Shown here: positions 6,937 through 15,130 of the stretch, one piece after another
How the letters are laid out: every line of letters starts with the position of its first letter
Numbering within the stretch: position 1 is the stretch's first letter
NCBI GenBank assembly: GCA_014444615.1
Contig: PVXE01000041.1
Location: forward strand, 1 to 37,885
Direction: 5' to 3'
Length of the DNA stretch: 37,885 nucleotides
Source: Tagaea sp. CACIAM 22H2
Lineage (GTDB): Bacteria; Pseudomonadota; Alphaproteobacteria; CACIAM-22H2
Program-made: the position numbers and the translations under genes
The notes under the pieces: generated by a model
Database searches by the model: none
What the model saw: the letters and a program-made list of their open reading frames with translations, nothing else
Told to the model about the DNA's origin: nothing

Positions 6937-8858
6937 CCCGGCGGGCGCATCGCTTCCTTCGCCTTGGCGGCGAGCTGGTCGAGGCTGAAGGGCTTCGGCA
7001 GGAAGTGCACGTTCTCGAAGCCCTCGAGATTCTGGCGGAACTGTTCTTCCGCATAGCCCGAAATGCAGACGATCTTCATTTCGGGGAAGAGTTTGCGCGC
7101 CTCGCGGATCAGCGTCGTGCCGTCCATTTGCGGCATGACGACGTCGGTGATCATCAGATCGATCTCCGTGCCCATATCGCGCACGATGTCGAGCGCCGCG
7201 TCGCCGGTCTTCGCCTCGACGACCTTGTAGCCTTTGTTGCGCAGCGCGCGCGCGCCGAACAGGCGCACGGCGTCCTCGTCCTCGACCAGCAGCACGGTGC
7301 CCGCACCGGTCAGATCGCGCCGGCGGGTCTGCGCGGCGCCGTCCGCCTCGCCCGGCGCGGGGCCGACGAAACGCGGCAGCAGCAGCGAGAAGGTGGAACC
7401 CTTGCCGACGGTCGAAGCGACCAGCACGAAACCGCCGGTCTGGCGCACGATGCCGTAAACCGTGGAAAGCCCCAGCCCGGTGCCCGAACCCACGGCTTTT
7501 GTCGAGAAGAACGGCTCGAAGATGCGCCCGAGAATATCGGCGGGAATGCCGGTGCCGGTATCCTCCACGTCGATGCGCACATAGTCGCCGGCCGGGATCT
7601 CCTCGTCGCCGTGCCGTTCGGGCGCCGTGCGCGCCGCGTTCGAGGTGCGGATCGTCAGCACGCCGCCTTTGCCCATCGCGTCGCGCGCGTTGACCGCCAG
7701 ATTGATGATGACCTGTTCGAGCTGTCCCTGATCGACGCGCAGCAGCCACGGGTCGCGCGCGTGCACAACTTTGAGCTCGATTGCCGCACCGATCAGCCGG
7801 CGCAGCAGATGCGAAAGCTCGGTCAGCACCTCGGTGACGTCGAGAACTTTCGGTTGCAACGTCTGTTGGCGCGAGAAGGCGAGAAGCTGGCGCACGAGGT
7901 TCGCCGCACGGTTCGCATTTTGGCGAATTTGCATGATGTCGGCGAAGGACGAATCGCCCGGTTGATGGCGCAGCAACAGCAGATCGCAAAAGCCGATCAT
8001 CGCGGTCAGCAGGTTGTTGAAATCGTGCGCCACGCCGCCGGCGAGCTGGCCGACCGCCTGCATCTTTTGCGACTGCGCGAATTGCGTTTCCAGCCGCTTC
8101 TGTTCCGTCATGTCCAACAGATGAACGATGATTGCCCCGTCAGGTCCCGCCGTATCGTCGAGCGGCCGGGCGAAGATCGCGACGTCGATTTCCTTGCCCG
8201 CGCGCGTGGCCAGGCGCAGCACGATCCGGCCTTGCGTATCGTTGCCGGGCGCGTCGCGTCCGGCGGAATTCGCGGCCAAGGTGCGGATGCGATCGACCAG
8301 ATTGTTTCGGTCTTCGGCCGCGACGAACTCGCCCAGGCTCCGACCGATCGCATCTTCGCGTTCCACGCCCGCCAGCCGGCGGAATGACGCATTCGTTTCG
8401 GTCAAGCGCCCATGAGAATCGATCAAGGCGATCCCCACGGGCGCGTTGTCGAAAAAGCGCCGGAATGTGCGTTCGCCGCGTTGCAGTGCTGCCGCCATTT
8501 CGCGCTCGCGGCCCGCATCGCGCACGACGCCCCGCAAAACATCGCGTTCGCGCGTGAGGTCGATCGACACAAGAACCGGCGGACCGGAAAGGCGACGTAA
8601 CCTTGTTTCACCGGACACGCGATCCGGTTCGGCAAACACCGCACCGGGTCCGCCATTTCCCGGCGGCGCATCTAGAATATCGGCCAATCGCAATCCACCG
8701 ACGATTTCGGCGGCCGGGCGGCCGAGCATGTCGGCGAATCGCGCGTTCGCGTAGGTGAATCGTCCGTCGGCGCCCGCTTCGAACAGACCCACCGGCGCCG
8801 CATCCAGAAATGCGCGCCAGTCGCCGCCGCTTCTCTTACCGAATCCGAATATTTTCAT
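6933..8858 (-). CDS. cckA: cell-cycle hybrid histidine kinase CckA, without membrane anchor
   Basis: A 641-aa hybrid kinase matching CckA, which in Caulobacter feeds phosphate through ChpT to CtrA and CpdR. Order of domains: PAS-A (about 14-110), PAS-B (about 128-250), HisKA with [14 protein letters not shown] (His278), HATPase with [18 protein letters not shown] and [13 protein letters not shown], then a receiver (about 520-641) with [10 protein letters not shown], phospho-acceptor Asp572 in [12 protein letters not shown] and Lys622 in FLPKPF. The [17 protein letters not shown] block after HisKA is a CckA signature. The protein starts directly with PAS-A: the two N-terminal transmembrane helices of Caulobacter CckA are missing and upstream sequence cannot supply them. 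It is convergent with the soluble kinase gene at 5461. Confidence 0.93.
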   Translation of the reverse strand: MKIFGFGKRSGGDWRAFLDAAPVGLFEAGADGRFTYANARFADMLGRPAAEIVGGLRLADILDAPPGNGGPGAVFAEPDRVSGETRLRRLSGPPVLVSIDLTRERDVLRGVVRDAGREREMAAALQRGERTFRRFFDNAPVGIALIDSHGRLTETNASFRRLAGVEREDAIGRSLGEFVAAEDRNNLVDRIRTLAANSAGRDAPGNDTQGRIVLRLATRAGKEIDVAIFARPLDDTAGPDGAIIVHLLDMTEQKRLETQFAQSQKMQAVGQLAGGVAHDFNNLLTAMIGFCDLLLLRHQPGDSSFADIMQIRQNANRAANLVRQLLAFSRQQTLQPKVLDVTEVLTELSHLLRRLIGAAIELKVVHARDPWLLRVDQGQLEQVIINLAVNARDAMGKGGVLTIRTSNAARTAPERHGDEEIPAGDYVRIDVEDTGTGIPADILGRIFEPFFSTKAVGSGTGLGLSTVYGIVRQTGGFVLVASTVGKGSTFSLLLPRFVGPAPGEADGAAQTRRRDLTGAGTVLLVEDEDAVRLFGARALRNKGYKVVEAKTGDAALDIVRDMGTEIDLMITDVVMPQMDGTTLIREARKLFPEMKIVCISGYAEEQFRQNLEGFENVHFLPKPFSLDQLAAKAKEAMRPPG

Positions 8859-8889
8859 GGCGCGCGCAGTTTAGCGCGGTGTTTCCTGG

Positions 8890-8909
8890 ATCGCGAGGCA
8901 ACTCGCGAT
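8890..8909. promoter_or_regulatory. perfect 8-base inverted repeat upstream of cckA
   Basis: ATCGCGAG-GCAA-CTCGCGAT, arms of 8 bases with a 4-base loop, 31 bases before the cckA start and within the 203-base divergent region shared with the XRE gene. As RNA from the + strand, the loop is a GNRA tetraloop. It could be an operator or a cckA leader hairpin. No T-run follows on either strand, so a terminator is unlikely. Confidence 0.45.
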
Positions 8910-9061
8910 ACGTATGGAAACAATGATTTTCTGTTGCCGCGCGGCGCGCCGGGGTACTACATTGGTGTGACCCGACTTCGTCGTGTCGTTAAGCAAAAAT
9001 AGACAACCTTAAACTTTGCGGACCCGCATATTGGGCCGTCGATCTACAGGAGAAATTCGTT

Positions 9062-9601
9062 ATGGCCCGTCCTTCCCGAAGCGCCGCTGCGCGACCCGCC
9101 GAAAAGCCGCTGCGTTTGCGCGGCCGCCGCGGCCGCGCGTCGCCGGGCCCGAATCCGATCGACATCCATGTCGGCAAGCGTCTGCGCGAACGGCGCACGC
9201 TGCTGGGCATGAGCCAGCAGGAACTCGGCCGTTTGATCGGCATCACGTTCCAGCAATTGCAGAAGAACGAGCGCGGCACGAATCGTCTGTCGGCGTCGCG
9301 CATTTTCGAATGCGCGCGCGTGCTCGACGTGCCGGTGAGCTACTTCTTCGAGGAAATGCCGTCGGACGTGTCGAGCTTCGGGCGTAAGCATCTGCAGGGC
9401 GTGGCCGAAGGTCCGACGCCGGTCTACGGTCTCGACCCGATGGCCAAGCGCGAGACGATCGAATTGGTGCGCGCCTATTACGACATCACCGATCGCAAGC
9501 TGCGCCAGCAGATGGTGAACACGATGCGCGCTCTCGCGCGCACGGACGAGACCAGCGCCATCCACGCGCGCCCGCGCCGCGGCCGGCCCCCCAAGCGCTA
9601 A
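9062..9601 (+). CDS. XRE-family helix-turn-helix regulator
   Basis: A 179-aa DNA-binding protein. After a basic N-terminal tail (residues 1-33, rich in Arg, Ala and Pro), a Cro/C1-type HTH spans about residues 40-100: VGKRLRERRTLLGMSQQELG, then GITFQQLQKNERGTNRLSASR and the helix ending VPVSYFFEEM. This form is very common in alphaproteobacterial chromosomes as single genes. The C-terminal part contains an ELVRAYYDITDRKLRQQM helix, possibly for dimerisation. A good ribosome site (AGGAG) precedes the ATG. The gene diverges from cckA, so its promoter shares the 203-base intergenic region. Its regulon is unknown. Confidence 0.85.
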   Translation: MARPSRSAAARPAEKPLRLRGRRGRASPGPNPIDIHVGKRLRERRTLLGMSQQELGRLIGITFQQLQKNERGTNRLSASRIFECARVLDVPVSYFFEEMPSDVSSFGRKHLQGVAEGPTPVYGLDPMAKRETIELVRAYYDITDRKLRQQMVNTMRALARTDETSAIHARPRRGRPPKR

Positions 9602-9616
9602 GGGGCCAAGCGCTAA
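9591..9616. repeat. short direct repeat across the XRE stop codon
   Basis: CCAAGCGCTAA occurs twice, at 9591-9601 and 9606-9616, the first copy containing the stop codon. It looks like a local slippage duplication at the gene end and fills most of the 24-base gap to the convergent anti-sigma gene. Confidence 0.6.
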
Positions 9617-9625
9617 ATCAAAGAG

Positions 9626-10678
9626 CTAAATCGCCGCGAGTTCGTTGCCCGCCTGGTCGGCCAAGGCCTTCAACCGGGCGGGCTCGACGCGTCCGGCAAA
9701 GGCGTAGCCATAGCCGTTGCGATGCCAGTGGACGAGATTCACGTCGCCGCGTTGATCGATGCGCGCGTCGCGATCCTTGCTGCGCGAGAAGGAGATCGAC
9801 AGCGTGACGAGTTCGCCCGCCGCGTTGGAATAGAGCAGCTGCGCGCCGGGCCGGCCGCCGATCACGACCATGCGCCCGCCTTGCAGCTCGAAACCCTGCG
9901 GCGCCAGATCGGGGATCGCGAGATTGCGGTTGAGATTGGCGCCGAAACGCTTGGCGAGCTGCGGCACGTCCTCGGCCGTGAAGTCGACCAGCAGTCGGCC
10001 TTCGCGTTCCTTGGTGCCGGCGTAAAGATCGTAATTGCCCGCGACGTTATCGAGCCAGCGATCGGTATCGGCTGAAACGAGCTGCAAACCCGTCGGCGGC
10101 TGAATCCGGCCGGTAACGAGACCGCCCGCCCCCAGCATCGCGACCACCAGGATCGACGCCGCCACCGCCCAGCCCAAGGCGCCGCGCGACACGCGCGCCG
10201 CCGATTCCTTGCGCGGCGCGAAAGCGACGACATTGGCAGCGCTCGCCGTCTTGCGCAGCGTTTCGATCAAGCGAGCCGGCACGGGTTCGTTCAGCACGCT
10301 TGCATAGGCGCCGCGGGCGAGTTCGCCCGCGCGGCGGAACGCGGCCGCGCGCGCGGCGAGCTTGGGATTTTTCGCGACCGCCGCGGCGACGCGCGACGAC
10401 GACGCGGCATCGAGTTCGCCGTCGCACCACGCGATCAGGGTTTCGTCGTCGATCTTGGGGGCGGCCATCACGGCGTCGAGCAAGCGCCGGGGGACGGACT
10501 CGTGCAGCACTTCGTTCATGGCGCCGCGCGCGAGTGACGCCGAGGCGCGCATCGCGCGCACGAATTCGGCGAGATCTGGATTGGCGCCGAGTTCGGCTTC
10601 GACACGCGCCGTCTCCGCCGCGTCGGTCATCCCGTCGGCGTAGCGCATGGCCAATTCGGCGTCGAAGTCGCGGCTCAT
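9626..10678 (-). CDS. membrane anti-sigma factor with duplicated N-terminal domain
   Basis: A 350-aa single-pass membrane protein encoded 25 bases after its ECF sigma gene. The cytoplasmic part contains two successive copies of the anti-sigma helix bundle: residues about 4-70 (ELAMRYADGMTDAAETARVE ... SVPRRLLDAV) and 76-144 (ETLIAWCDGELDAASSSRVA ... PVPARLIETL). One transmembrane helix follows (about 168-190, LGWAVAASILVVAMLGAGG). The extracytoplasmic domain ends with GFELQGGRMVVIGGRPGAQL and an HWHRNGYGYAFAG block seen in this alphaproteobacterial family. The HxxxCxxC zinc motif is absent. It is expected to hold the sigma factor inactive at the membrane until an envelope signal. Confidence 0.85.
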   Translation of the reverse strand: MSRDFDAELAMRYADGMTDAAETARVEAELGANPDLAEFVRAMRASASLARGAMNEVLHESVPRRLLDAVMAAPKIDDETLIAWCDGELDAASSSRVAAAVAKNPKLAARAAAFRRAGELARGAYASVLNEPVPARLIETLRKTASAANVVAFAPRKESAARVSRGALGWAVAASILVVAMLGAGGLVTGRIQPPTGLQLVSADTDRWLDNVAGNYDLYAGTKEREGRLLVDFTAEDVPQLAKRFGANLNRNLAIPDLAPQGFELQGGRMVVIGGRPGAQLLYSNAAGELVTLSISFSRSKDRDARIDQRGDVNLVHWHRNGYGYAFAGRVEPARLKALADQAGNELAAI

Positions 10679-10703
10679 CGTTCCTATCCGTCCGTCGTTC
10701 CGT

Positions 10704-11249
10704 TCACTCGGCCGGTGAAGCGAGGCTTTCCCCGCTTTCGCCCAGCCGTTTGACGAGCCCGGCGCGCGCGCGCGCCAGACGGCTCATCACCGTGCCGATC
10801 GGAATATCCAGCGCGGCCGCCGCTTCCTTGTAGCTTTGGCCTTCCACGCACACGAGCACGAGCACGGCGCGCTGGTCTTCCGGCAGCGTTGCCATCGCCG
10901 CGCGCACGGCCTCGTAGGTCATATGCGCCTCGAGCCCGCGCCCGCCGTCGAAGGCGAGTTCGTCTTCGGCCATCTCGGCGTCGATCCGGCCTTCGCCGGT
11001 GCGAACCTTGACGGCGCGCCGCTCGTCCAGCCAGATCGTCTGGACGATACGGAACATCCAGCTGTCCAGCCGGGTTCCCGGCTGCCACTGGTCGATGCGG
11101 GCCAGCGCGCGTTCGCACGCCGCCTGCACCAGATCGTCCGCCTGATCGGGCACGCCAGCCAGGCCGCGCGCGAAGCGCCGCAAACGCGGCAACAACGCCA
11201 CCATCTCCTCGCGCACCTGGCGCAACGTGTCCTCGTTCACGACGGACAC
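10704..11249 (-). CDS. ECF RNA polymerase sigma factor
   Basis: A 181-aa extracytoplasmic-function sigma-70 factor. Region 2 covers about residues 18-85 (LPRLRRFARGLAGVPDQADD, LVQAACERAL, then DSWMFRIVQTIWLDERR, the -10 recognition helix). Region 4 covers about 115-165 (LPEDQRAVLVLVCVEGQSYK, then AAALDIPIGTVMSRLARAR, the -35 recognition helix). The start is taken as GTG at 11249, but no clear ribosome site is seen and a GTG three codons later is equally possible. It is followed by its anti-sigma gene. I could not identify a convincing ECF-type promoter in the 106 bases upstream, where autoregulation would be expected. Confidence 0.9.
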   Translation of the reverse strand: MSVVNEDTLRQVREEMVALLPRLRRFARGLAGVPDQADDLVQAACERALARIDQWQPGTRLDSWMFRIVQTIWLDERRAVKVRTGEGRIDAEMAEDELAFDGGRGLEAHMTYEAVRAAMATLPEDQRAVLVLVCVEGQSYKEAAAALDIPIGTVMSRLARARAGLVKRLGESGESLASPAE

Positions 11250-11355
11250 AGGGATAACGAAGGGGAACGGGGCTTATTCGCCGGCGTCACGATGGTTGCG
11301 GTTCTCTGTGACATTGCAGCAACATAATGCCCGAAGCCGACGGATTTCCAAAGGC

Positions 11356-11880
11356 TTATTGGGCGGGTTCCGGCGCTTGATTGGGCTGAAAAGCGTCCGG
11401 AATCTCGGGCGGGCCATCGGGTTCGTTATCGCCGCGCCAGCCCACAACCGCAAAACCGCCGGCCGCAAGCGGGGCGAGATAGATCTGCCAATCGACCCAA
11501 TCTTCGGCCGAACAATCCGCCGCTTCGGGCGCGCAGCGGCGCACTTGCGCTTCGACCAGCGTATTGCCCGCTTTGAACCAGGCGAAATGCTGCAGGTCTT
11601 CGGTCACGTCGCGTTCGCGAATGATCGACGCGCGATCGACCAGCCATTCGACCGCGACGGTGCCGTCGAACAGACGCAGCGGCTCGGTCAATCCTACGGC
11701 GGCGCAGATCTCCGCCGCGCGCCGCACGGCGCAGGCGAAGAAGGTCGCGGTCGCGCATTGCGGCGTATCGGCCTTGCCGACGCACGCGATATTCGCCGTG
11801 TCGGGTGTGATGCGTGACGGCGTTTGCGCGTTCGCCGTACCGATACCCAGCAGCAAAAAGACCGCGGCCAAAATTCTCAT
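11356..11880 (-). CDS. secreted protein of unknown function
   Basis: A 174-aa protein with a clear signal peptide ([18 protein letters not shown], cleavage before Q19). The mature part has several cysteines (C33, C42, C50, C59 and a CAPEAADC pair near 140), suggesting disulfides in the periplasm, and Trp-rich segments ([16 protein letters not shown]). I do not recognise the family. Its start codon overlaps the stop of the HerA-like ATPase gene (ATGA), so the two are translationally coupled, although a cytosolic ATPase and a periplasmic protein have no obvious joint job. Confidence 0.75.
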   Translation of the reverse strand: MRILAAVFLLLGIGTANAQTPSRITPDTANIACVGKADTPQCATATFFACAVRRAAEICAAVGLTEPLRLFDGTVAVEWLVDRASIIRERDVTEDLQHFAWFKAGNTLVEAQVRRCAPEAADCSAEDWVDWQIYLAPLAAGGFAVVGWRGDNEPDGPPEIPDAFQPNQAPEPAQ

Positions 11881-13355
11881 TTGAGGATCGAGCCCAGAAT
11901 GCCGCGCACGATGCGCGTGCCGATCTGCCGGCCGATTGACGATGCGACCGAGCGTGCGACCGATGTGGCGACCTGTTCGCCGAAGGATTTGGGCTGCGCG
12001 CGGCCACGCGGTGCCGGGCGTGTCGTGCCGCCGCCGAAAATCGCATCGGCGATGCCGCCGGTCTTCTTGGGCTTGGCGGCTTGCAGCTTTTCGTAAGCGC
12101 TCTCGCGATCGACCGCTTCATCGTAAACGCCGTAGAGCGGCGAGTTATTGATCACGCCCAAACGCTCGCTCGCATCGACCGGTCCCAATCGCGTGCGCGG
12201 CGGCACAACGCGCGCGCGTTCGACGGGCACGGGCGTGCCCTTCGCGTCGAGGAACGAGACGAGCGCTTCGCCGACCGCGAGTTCCAGAATGGCGGCTTCG
12301 GTATCGAGTCCGGGCCGTGCGCGGAACGTCTGTGCTGCGGCCTTCACCGCCTTCTGGTCGCGCGGCGTGAAAGCGCGCAACGCGTGCTGCACGCGGTTGC
12401 CGAGCTGGCCCAGCACCGCGTCGGGAATGTCGAGCGGGTTCTGCGTTACGAAGTAAACGCCGACACCTTTGGAGCGGATCAAGCGCACGACTTGCTCGAC
12501 CTTCTCGACCAGCGCTTTGGGCGCGTCGGCGAACAGCAGATGCGCCTCGTCGAAGAAGAAAACGAGCTTGGGCTTGGCGACGTCGCCCGCTTCGGGCAAA
12601 CGCTCGAACAATTCCGACAGCAGCCACAGCAGAAACGTCGCGTAAAGCTTGGGGCGTTGATACAACACTTCCGCCGCCAGCACCGATACGATGCCGCGCC
12701 CGTCGGGCAGAACGCCCATCAGATGCTGAAGATCGAGCTCGGGCTCGCCGAAGAATTTATCCGCGCCCTGCGCCTCGAGGGCCAGAAGCCCGCGTTGAAT
12801 GGCGCCGACCGAAGCCGAGGCGACATTGCCGTAGCGCTCGCGATATTCGGCGGCGTTTTCCGCCACATGCGTCAGCAGCGCGCGTAGATCCTTAAGGTCG
12901 AGCAGCAGCAAGCCTTCGTCGTCCGCGACCTTGAACACCAGCTGCAACACGCCGGCTTGCGTGTCGTTGAGCTCCAGCAGGCGCGCCAGCAGCAGCGGCC
13001 CCATCTCGGAAATCGTCGCGCGCAGCGGATGGCCGTTTTCGCCGAACACGTCCCAGAACAGCACGGGCGGGGCCGCGAAATCGAAATCGGCGACGCCCAG
13101 CTCGGCGGCGCGCGCGCGGAATTTCGGGTTTTCGGCGCCTTGCTTGGCAAGGCCCGACAGATCGCCCTTCACATCGGCGACGAAGACCGGCACGCCTTGC
13201 GCGCTGAAGCCTTCAGCCATCGCGCGCAGCGTCACGGTCTTGCCCGTACCCGTGGCGCCGGCGATCAAACCGTGGCGGTTGGCGAATTCCAGTCGCAAAA
13301 GATGCGTTTCGCCGCCTTTGGCGATCGCAATTCCGTTCTCGAGCCCTTCGGACAC
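11877..13355 (-). CDS. HerA-like ATPase, DUF853/YjgR family
   Basis: A 492-aa P-loop ATPase. Walker A is [14 protein letters not shown] near residue 34 and Walker B is [13 protein letters not shown] near residue 263, followed by [20 protein letters not shown], the sensor segment of HerA/FtsK-like ATPases. The conserved VKGDLSGLA block follows Walker A as in E. coli YjgR. The C-terminal 90 residues include a basic, low-complexity segment and end in a helix with repeated small residues ([20 protein letters not shown]), which may bind membrane or DNA. The GTG start has GGAGGGGAC directly upstream. Members are widespread but their function is not established; nucleic-acid translocation is the usual guess. 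Confidence 0.9.
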   Translation of the reverse strand: MSEGLENGIAIAKGGETHLLRLEFANRHGLIAGATGTGKTVTLRAMAEGFSAQGVPVFVADVKGDLSGLAKQGAENPKFRARAAELGVADFDFAAPPVLFWDVFGENGHPLRATISEMGPLLLARLLELNDTQAGVLQLVFKVADDEGLLLLDLKDLRALLTHVAENAAEYRERYGNVASASVGAIQRGLLALEAQGADKFFGEPELDLQHLMGVLPDGRGIVSVLAAEVLYQRPKLYATFLLWLLSELFERLPEAGDVAKPKLVFFFDEAHLLFADAPKALVEKVEQVVRLIRSKGVGVYFVTQNPLDIPDAVLGQLGNRVQHALRAFTPRDQKAVKAAAQTFRARPGLDTEAAILELAVGEALVSFLDAKGTPVPVERARVVPPRTRLGPVDASERLGVINNSPLYGVYDEAVDRESAYEKLQAAKPKKTGGIADAIFGGGTTRPAPRGRAQPKSFGEQVATSVARSVASSIGRQIGTRIVRGILGSILK

Positions 13356-13371
13356 GTCCCCTCCAACGCGA

Positions 13372-13399
13372 AACGGGGCGCCCCGAAGGACGCCCCGTT
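13372..13399 (-). terminator. hairpin between gcrA and the HerA-like gene
   Basis: AACGGGGCG and CGCCCCGTT form a perfect 9-base, very GC-rich stem with a 10-base loop, 28 bases past the gcrA stop. On the transcribed strand a short TTTC follows. A terminator for gcrA is the likeliest role. Confidence 0.65.
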
Positions 13400-13426
13400 C
13401 AAATCAAACCGAGCTTGCGATGGATT

Positions 13427-13902
13427 TCAAGCGGCAACGGTGCGCGGCTTCACCTTCACATAGGCGATCGACGCATGCGCCGAGCAATAGGGTTTGCCGT
13501 CTTCGGCCTTCTCGCCGCAGAAATGGAATTCGGCGTCGCCGGGATCGCCGATCGGCCAGCGGCAGGTCGACGAGTTCAGCGCCATCATCGGCAGGCGCTT
13601 GGCGGAAGGCTGGTTGGCCAGGGCCCGCAGGGCTTGGGCCGAGGTCGGCGCTTGCGCCGCGGGGGCGGGGCGGGGGCTGCGATGCGCGGTGCGGACGGGC
13701 GGACCGTCGCCGTCTGGCGGAAAACCTGCGGGCGCGGGCCCGTGCGCTTGATCGGCGAGGGGCGCGCGGGCAGGTGCAGGCGGTGCGCCTTGCCCACCAC
13801 CGCGTTCTTGGAGATGCCCAAGCGCTTACCGATTTCGGCCGTCGTCAGGCCTTCGCCCCACAGACGGGTCAGCTCCGAAATCTGTTCGGGTGTCCAATCC
13901 AT
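13427..13902 (-). CDS. gcrA: cell-cycle regulator GcrA, reading frame broken by an apparent -1 frameshift
   Basis: GcrA binds methylated GANTC-containing promoters together with sigma-70 in alphaproteobacteria. The N-terminal helix-turn-helix is in one frame from the ATG at 13902 (MDWTPEQISELTRLWGEGLT, then IGKRLGISKNAVVGKAHRLH). That frame continues into a nonsense Arg/Pro tail and stops at 13585. The conserved C-terminal domain is in another frame that ends at 13427: STCRWPIGDP, FHFCGEKAEDGKPYC and HASIAYVKVK. The frames meet in the tract at 13661-13676, which reads as three G-runs on the + strand. Re-reading one base there (-1), or adding one base to the sequence, gives a 158-aa protein close to normal GcrA length. 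A homopolymer sequencing error is the simplest cause. True inactivation or programmed slippage remain possible. Confidence 0.85.
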
Positions 13903-13950
13903 CGCGCCATCCCCTTGGTTTCACTGCAATTTTTCGAGGTGTCTAGAGTT

Positions 13951-13959
13951 TGTGGATAA
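13951..13959 (-). promoter_or_regulatory. perfect DnaA box upstream of gcrA
   Basis: TGTGGATAA, the reverse complement of the consensus DnaA box TTATCCACA, 49-57 bases before the gcrA start codon in an AT-rich 238-base intergenic region. In Caulobacter DnaA activates gcrA transcription, so this is a credible regulatory site. A single 9-mer can occur by chance. Confidence 0.6.
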
Positions 13960-14016
13960 CTCCATATCCCCTACAACATATTGTGAAGCACCATGGGTAT
14001 GACCGTCAAGCACCTC

Positions 14017-14037
14017 CCCACAATAGGTTGTGGGTAA
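14017..14037. promoter_or_regulatory. inverted repeat and near-DnaA box between gcrA and corA
   Basis: CCCACAA-TAGG-TTGTGGG is a 7-base inverted repeat (14017-14034). Its right half runs into TGTGGGTAA (14029-14037), one mismatch from a DnaA box in the same orientation as the box at 13951. A further TTGTG lies at 13981, giving four TTGTG-type motifs within about 90 bases when both strands are counted. Confidence 0.45.
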
Positions 14038-14140
14038 GTCCGAATTTCGGGAAAACTTCCCGTTACCCTGCATAAGGTTGATCCGGTCACCGCCTCTGTG
14101 GCACGACGCGAACGAAGTACCGCGTGGAAGTGGAAACAAC

Positions 14141-15130
14141 ATGATCGTCGCCTTCGTCGCCACGCCCACCGGGCTGGAACGCCGGGAAATCGCGCCGGGC
14201 GAAAGCCTTCCTGACGGCGCGGTGTGGGTCGATCTGTTCCAGCCGAGCCCCGAGGAACGCGCGCGCGTCGATGCCGCCTATGGCTTGGCGCTGCCCACGC
14301 ACGAGGAGATGCGCGAGATCGAACCCTCGGCGCGTTATTACGTCGAGAACGGCGCCATCTTCATGACCGTCACCGTGCTGGCGCGCGCCGACGAAAAACA
14401 GCCGGTCGCCGATGCGTTCACGTTCGTGCTGGCCAAGCAGTCGCTGGTGACGCTGCGCTACAACGATCCGCGGCCGTTGCACATGTTCGCGCAAAAGCTG
14501 GTGCGCGCGGGCGGCCATCCCGCCGGCGGCGACGTGCTGCTCGGCCTCATCGAAGCTTTCGTCGATCGATTGGCCGACGTGCTCGAACGCATCGGTCTGG
14601 ATCTCGACGCGATCAGCCGGTCGATCTTCGACGATTCGTCGAAGGCCACCCGCCAAGTGGAGCAGGAGCGCGATTTGCAGCAAGTGCTGCGCGATCTGGG
14701 AAGGCTCGACGATCTATGCTCGACCGCGCGCGAAAGCATGCTGGGCTTGCAACGCCTGTCGAGCTTCCTGACGACCGCGCTGGAAGCCGACGGCAAGAAG
14801 CAAGCGCGCGAGTTCAAGCAGCGCTTGAAATCGATGGCGCGCGACGTGGTGTCGTTGATGGAGCACGCCGATTACGACGCGCGCAAAGTCAATTTCCTGC
14901 TCGACGCGACGCTCGGCCAGATCAATATCGAACAGAACCGCATCATCAAGCTGTTCTCGGTCGTGTCGGTCGTGTTGATGCCGCCCACGCTGGTTGGCAC
15001 GATCTACGGCATGAATTTCGCGAACATGCCGGAGCTCAGCTGGGATTTCGGCTATCCCTTGGCGCTCGCGGCGATGCTCGCCTCCGCCATTCTGCCCTAT
15101 CTCTATTTCAAGCGGCGCGGCTGGTTCTAA
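14141..15130 (+). CDS. corA: CorA-family magnesium transporter
   Basis: A 329-aa CorA channel protein. The N-terminal cytoplasmic alpha/beta domain (about 1-140) precedes the long stalk helices (about 145-265, including LDLDAISRSIF and ERDLQQVLRDLGRLDD). Two C-terminal transmembrane helices flank the selectivity signature YGMNFANMPEL (GMN in the loop): about 272-292 (IIKLFSVVSVVLMPPTLVGT) and 303-322. The C-terminus KRRGWF is typical. It passively imports Mg2+, possibly with Co2+ or Ni2+, as a homopentamer. The start ATG at 14141 is preceded by a weak GTGG-type site. The gene diverges from gcrA and its stop overlaps the convergent SH3 gene by 4 bases (CTAA). Confidence 0.93.
   Translation: MIVAFVATPTGLERREIAPGESLPDGAVWVDLFQPSPEERARVDAAYGLALPTHEEMREIEPSARYYVENGAIFMTVTVLARADEKQPVADAFTFVLAKQSLVTLRYNDPRPLHMFAQKLVRAGGHPAGGDVLLGLIEAFVDRLADVLERIGLDLDAISRSIFDDSSKATRQVEQERDLQQVLRDLGRLDDLCSTARESMLGLQRLSSFLTTALEADGKKQAREFKQRLKSMARDVVSLMEHADYDARKVNFLLDATLGQINIEQNRIIKLFSVVSVVLMPPTLVGTIYGMNFANMPELSWDFGYPLALAAMLASAILPYLYFKRRGWF

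Noticed and set aside
5005..7989. A 994-codon open frame on the minus strand across the SpoU, kinase and cckA genes.
   Set aside because: It is antisense or out of frame to well-supported genes and has the His/Arg/Gln-rich composition of GC-rich shadow frames; no domain is recognisable.
8986..9061. TTAA half-sites upstream of the XRE gene as a CtrA-binding site.
   Set aside because: The two TTAA elements are separated by 16 bases, not the 7 of the CtrA consensus.
13903..14140. The DnaA-box region as the chromosomal replication origin.
   Set aside because: Neighbours typical of alphaproteobacterial origins (hemE, parAB, dnaA, maf) are absent, and one perfect box is too few.
13921..14169. An 82-codon minus-strand frame in the gcrA/corA gap.
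   Set aside because: It overlaps the corA start, lacks a ribosome site, and the region is better explained by regulatory motifs.
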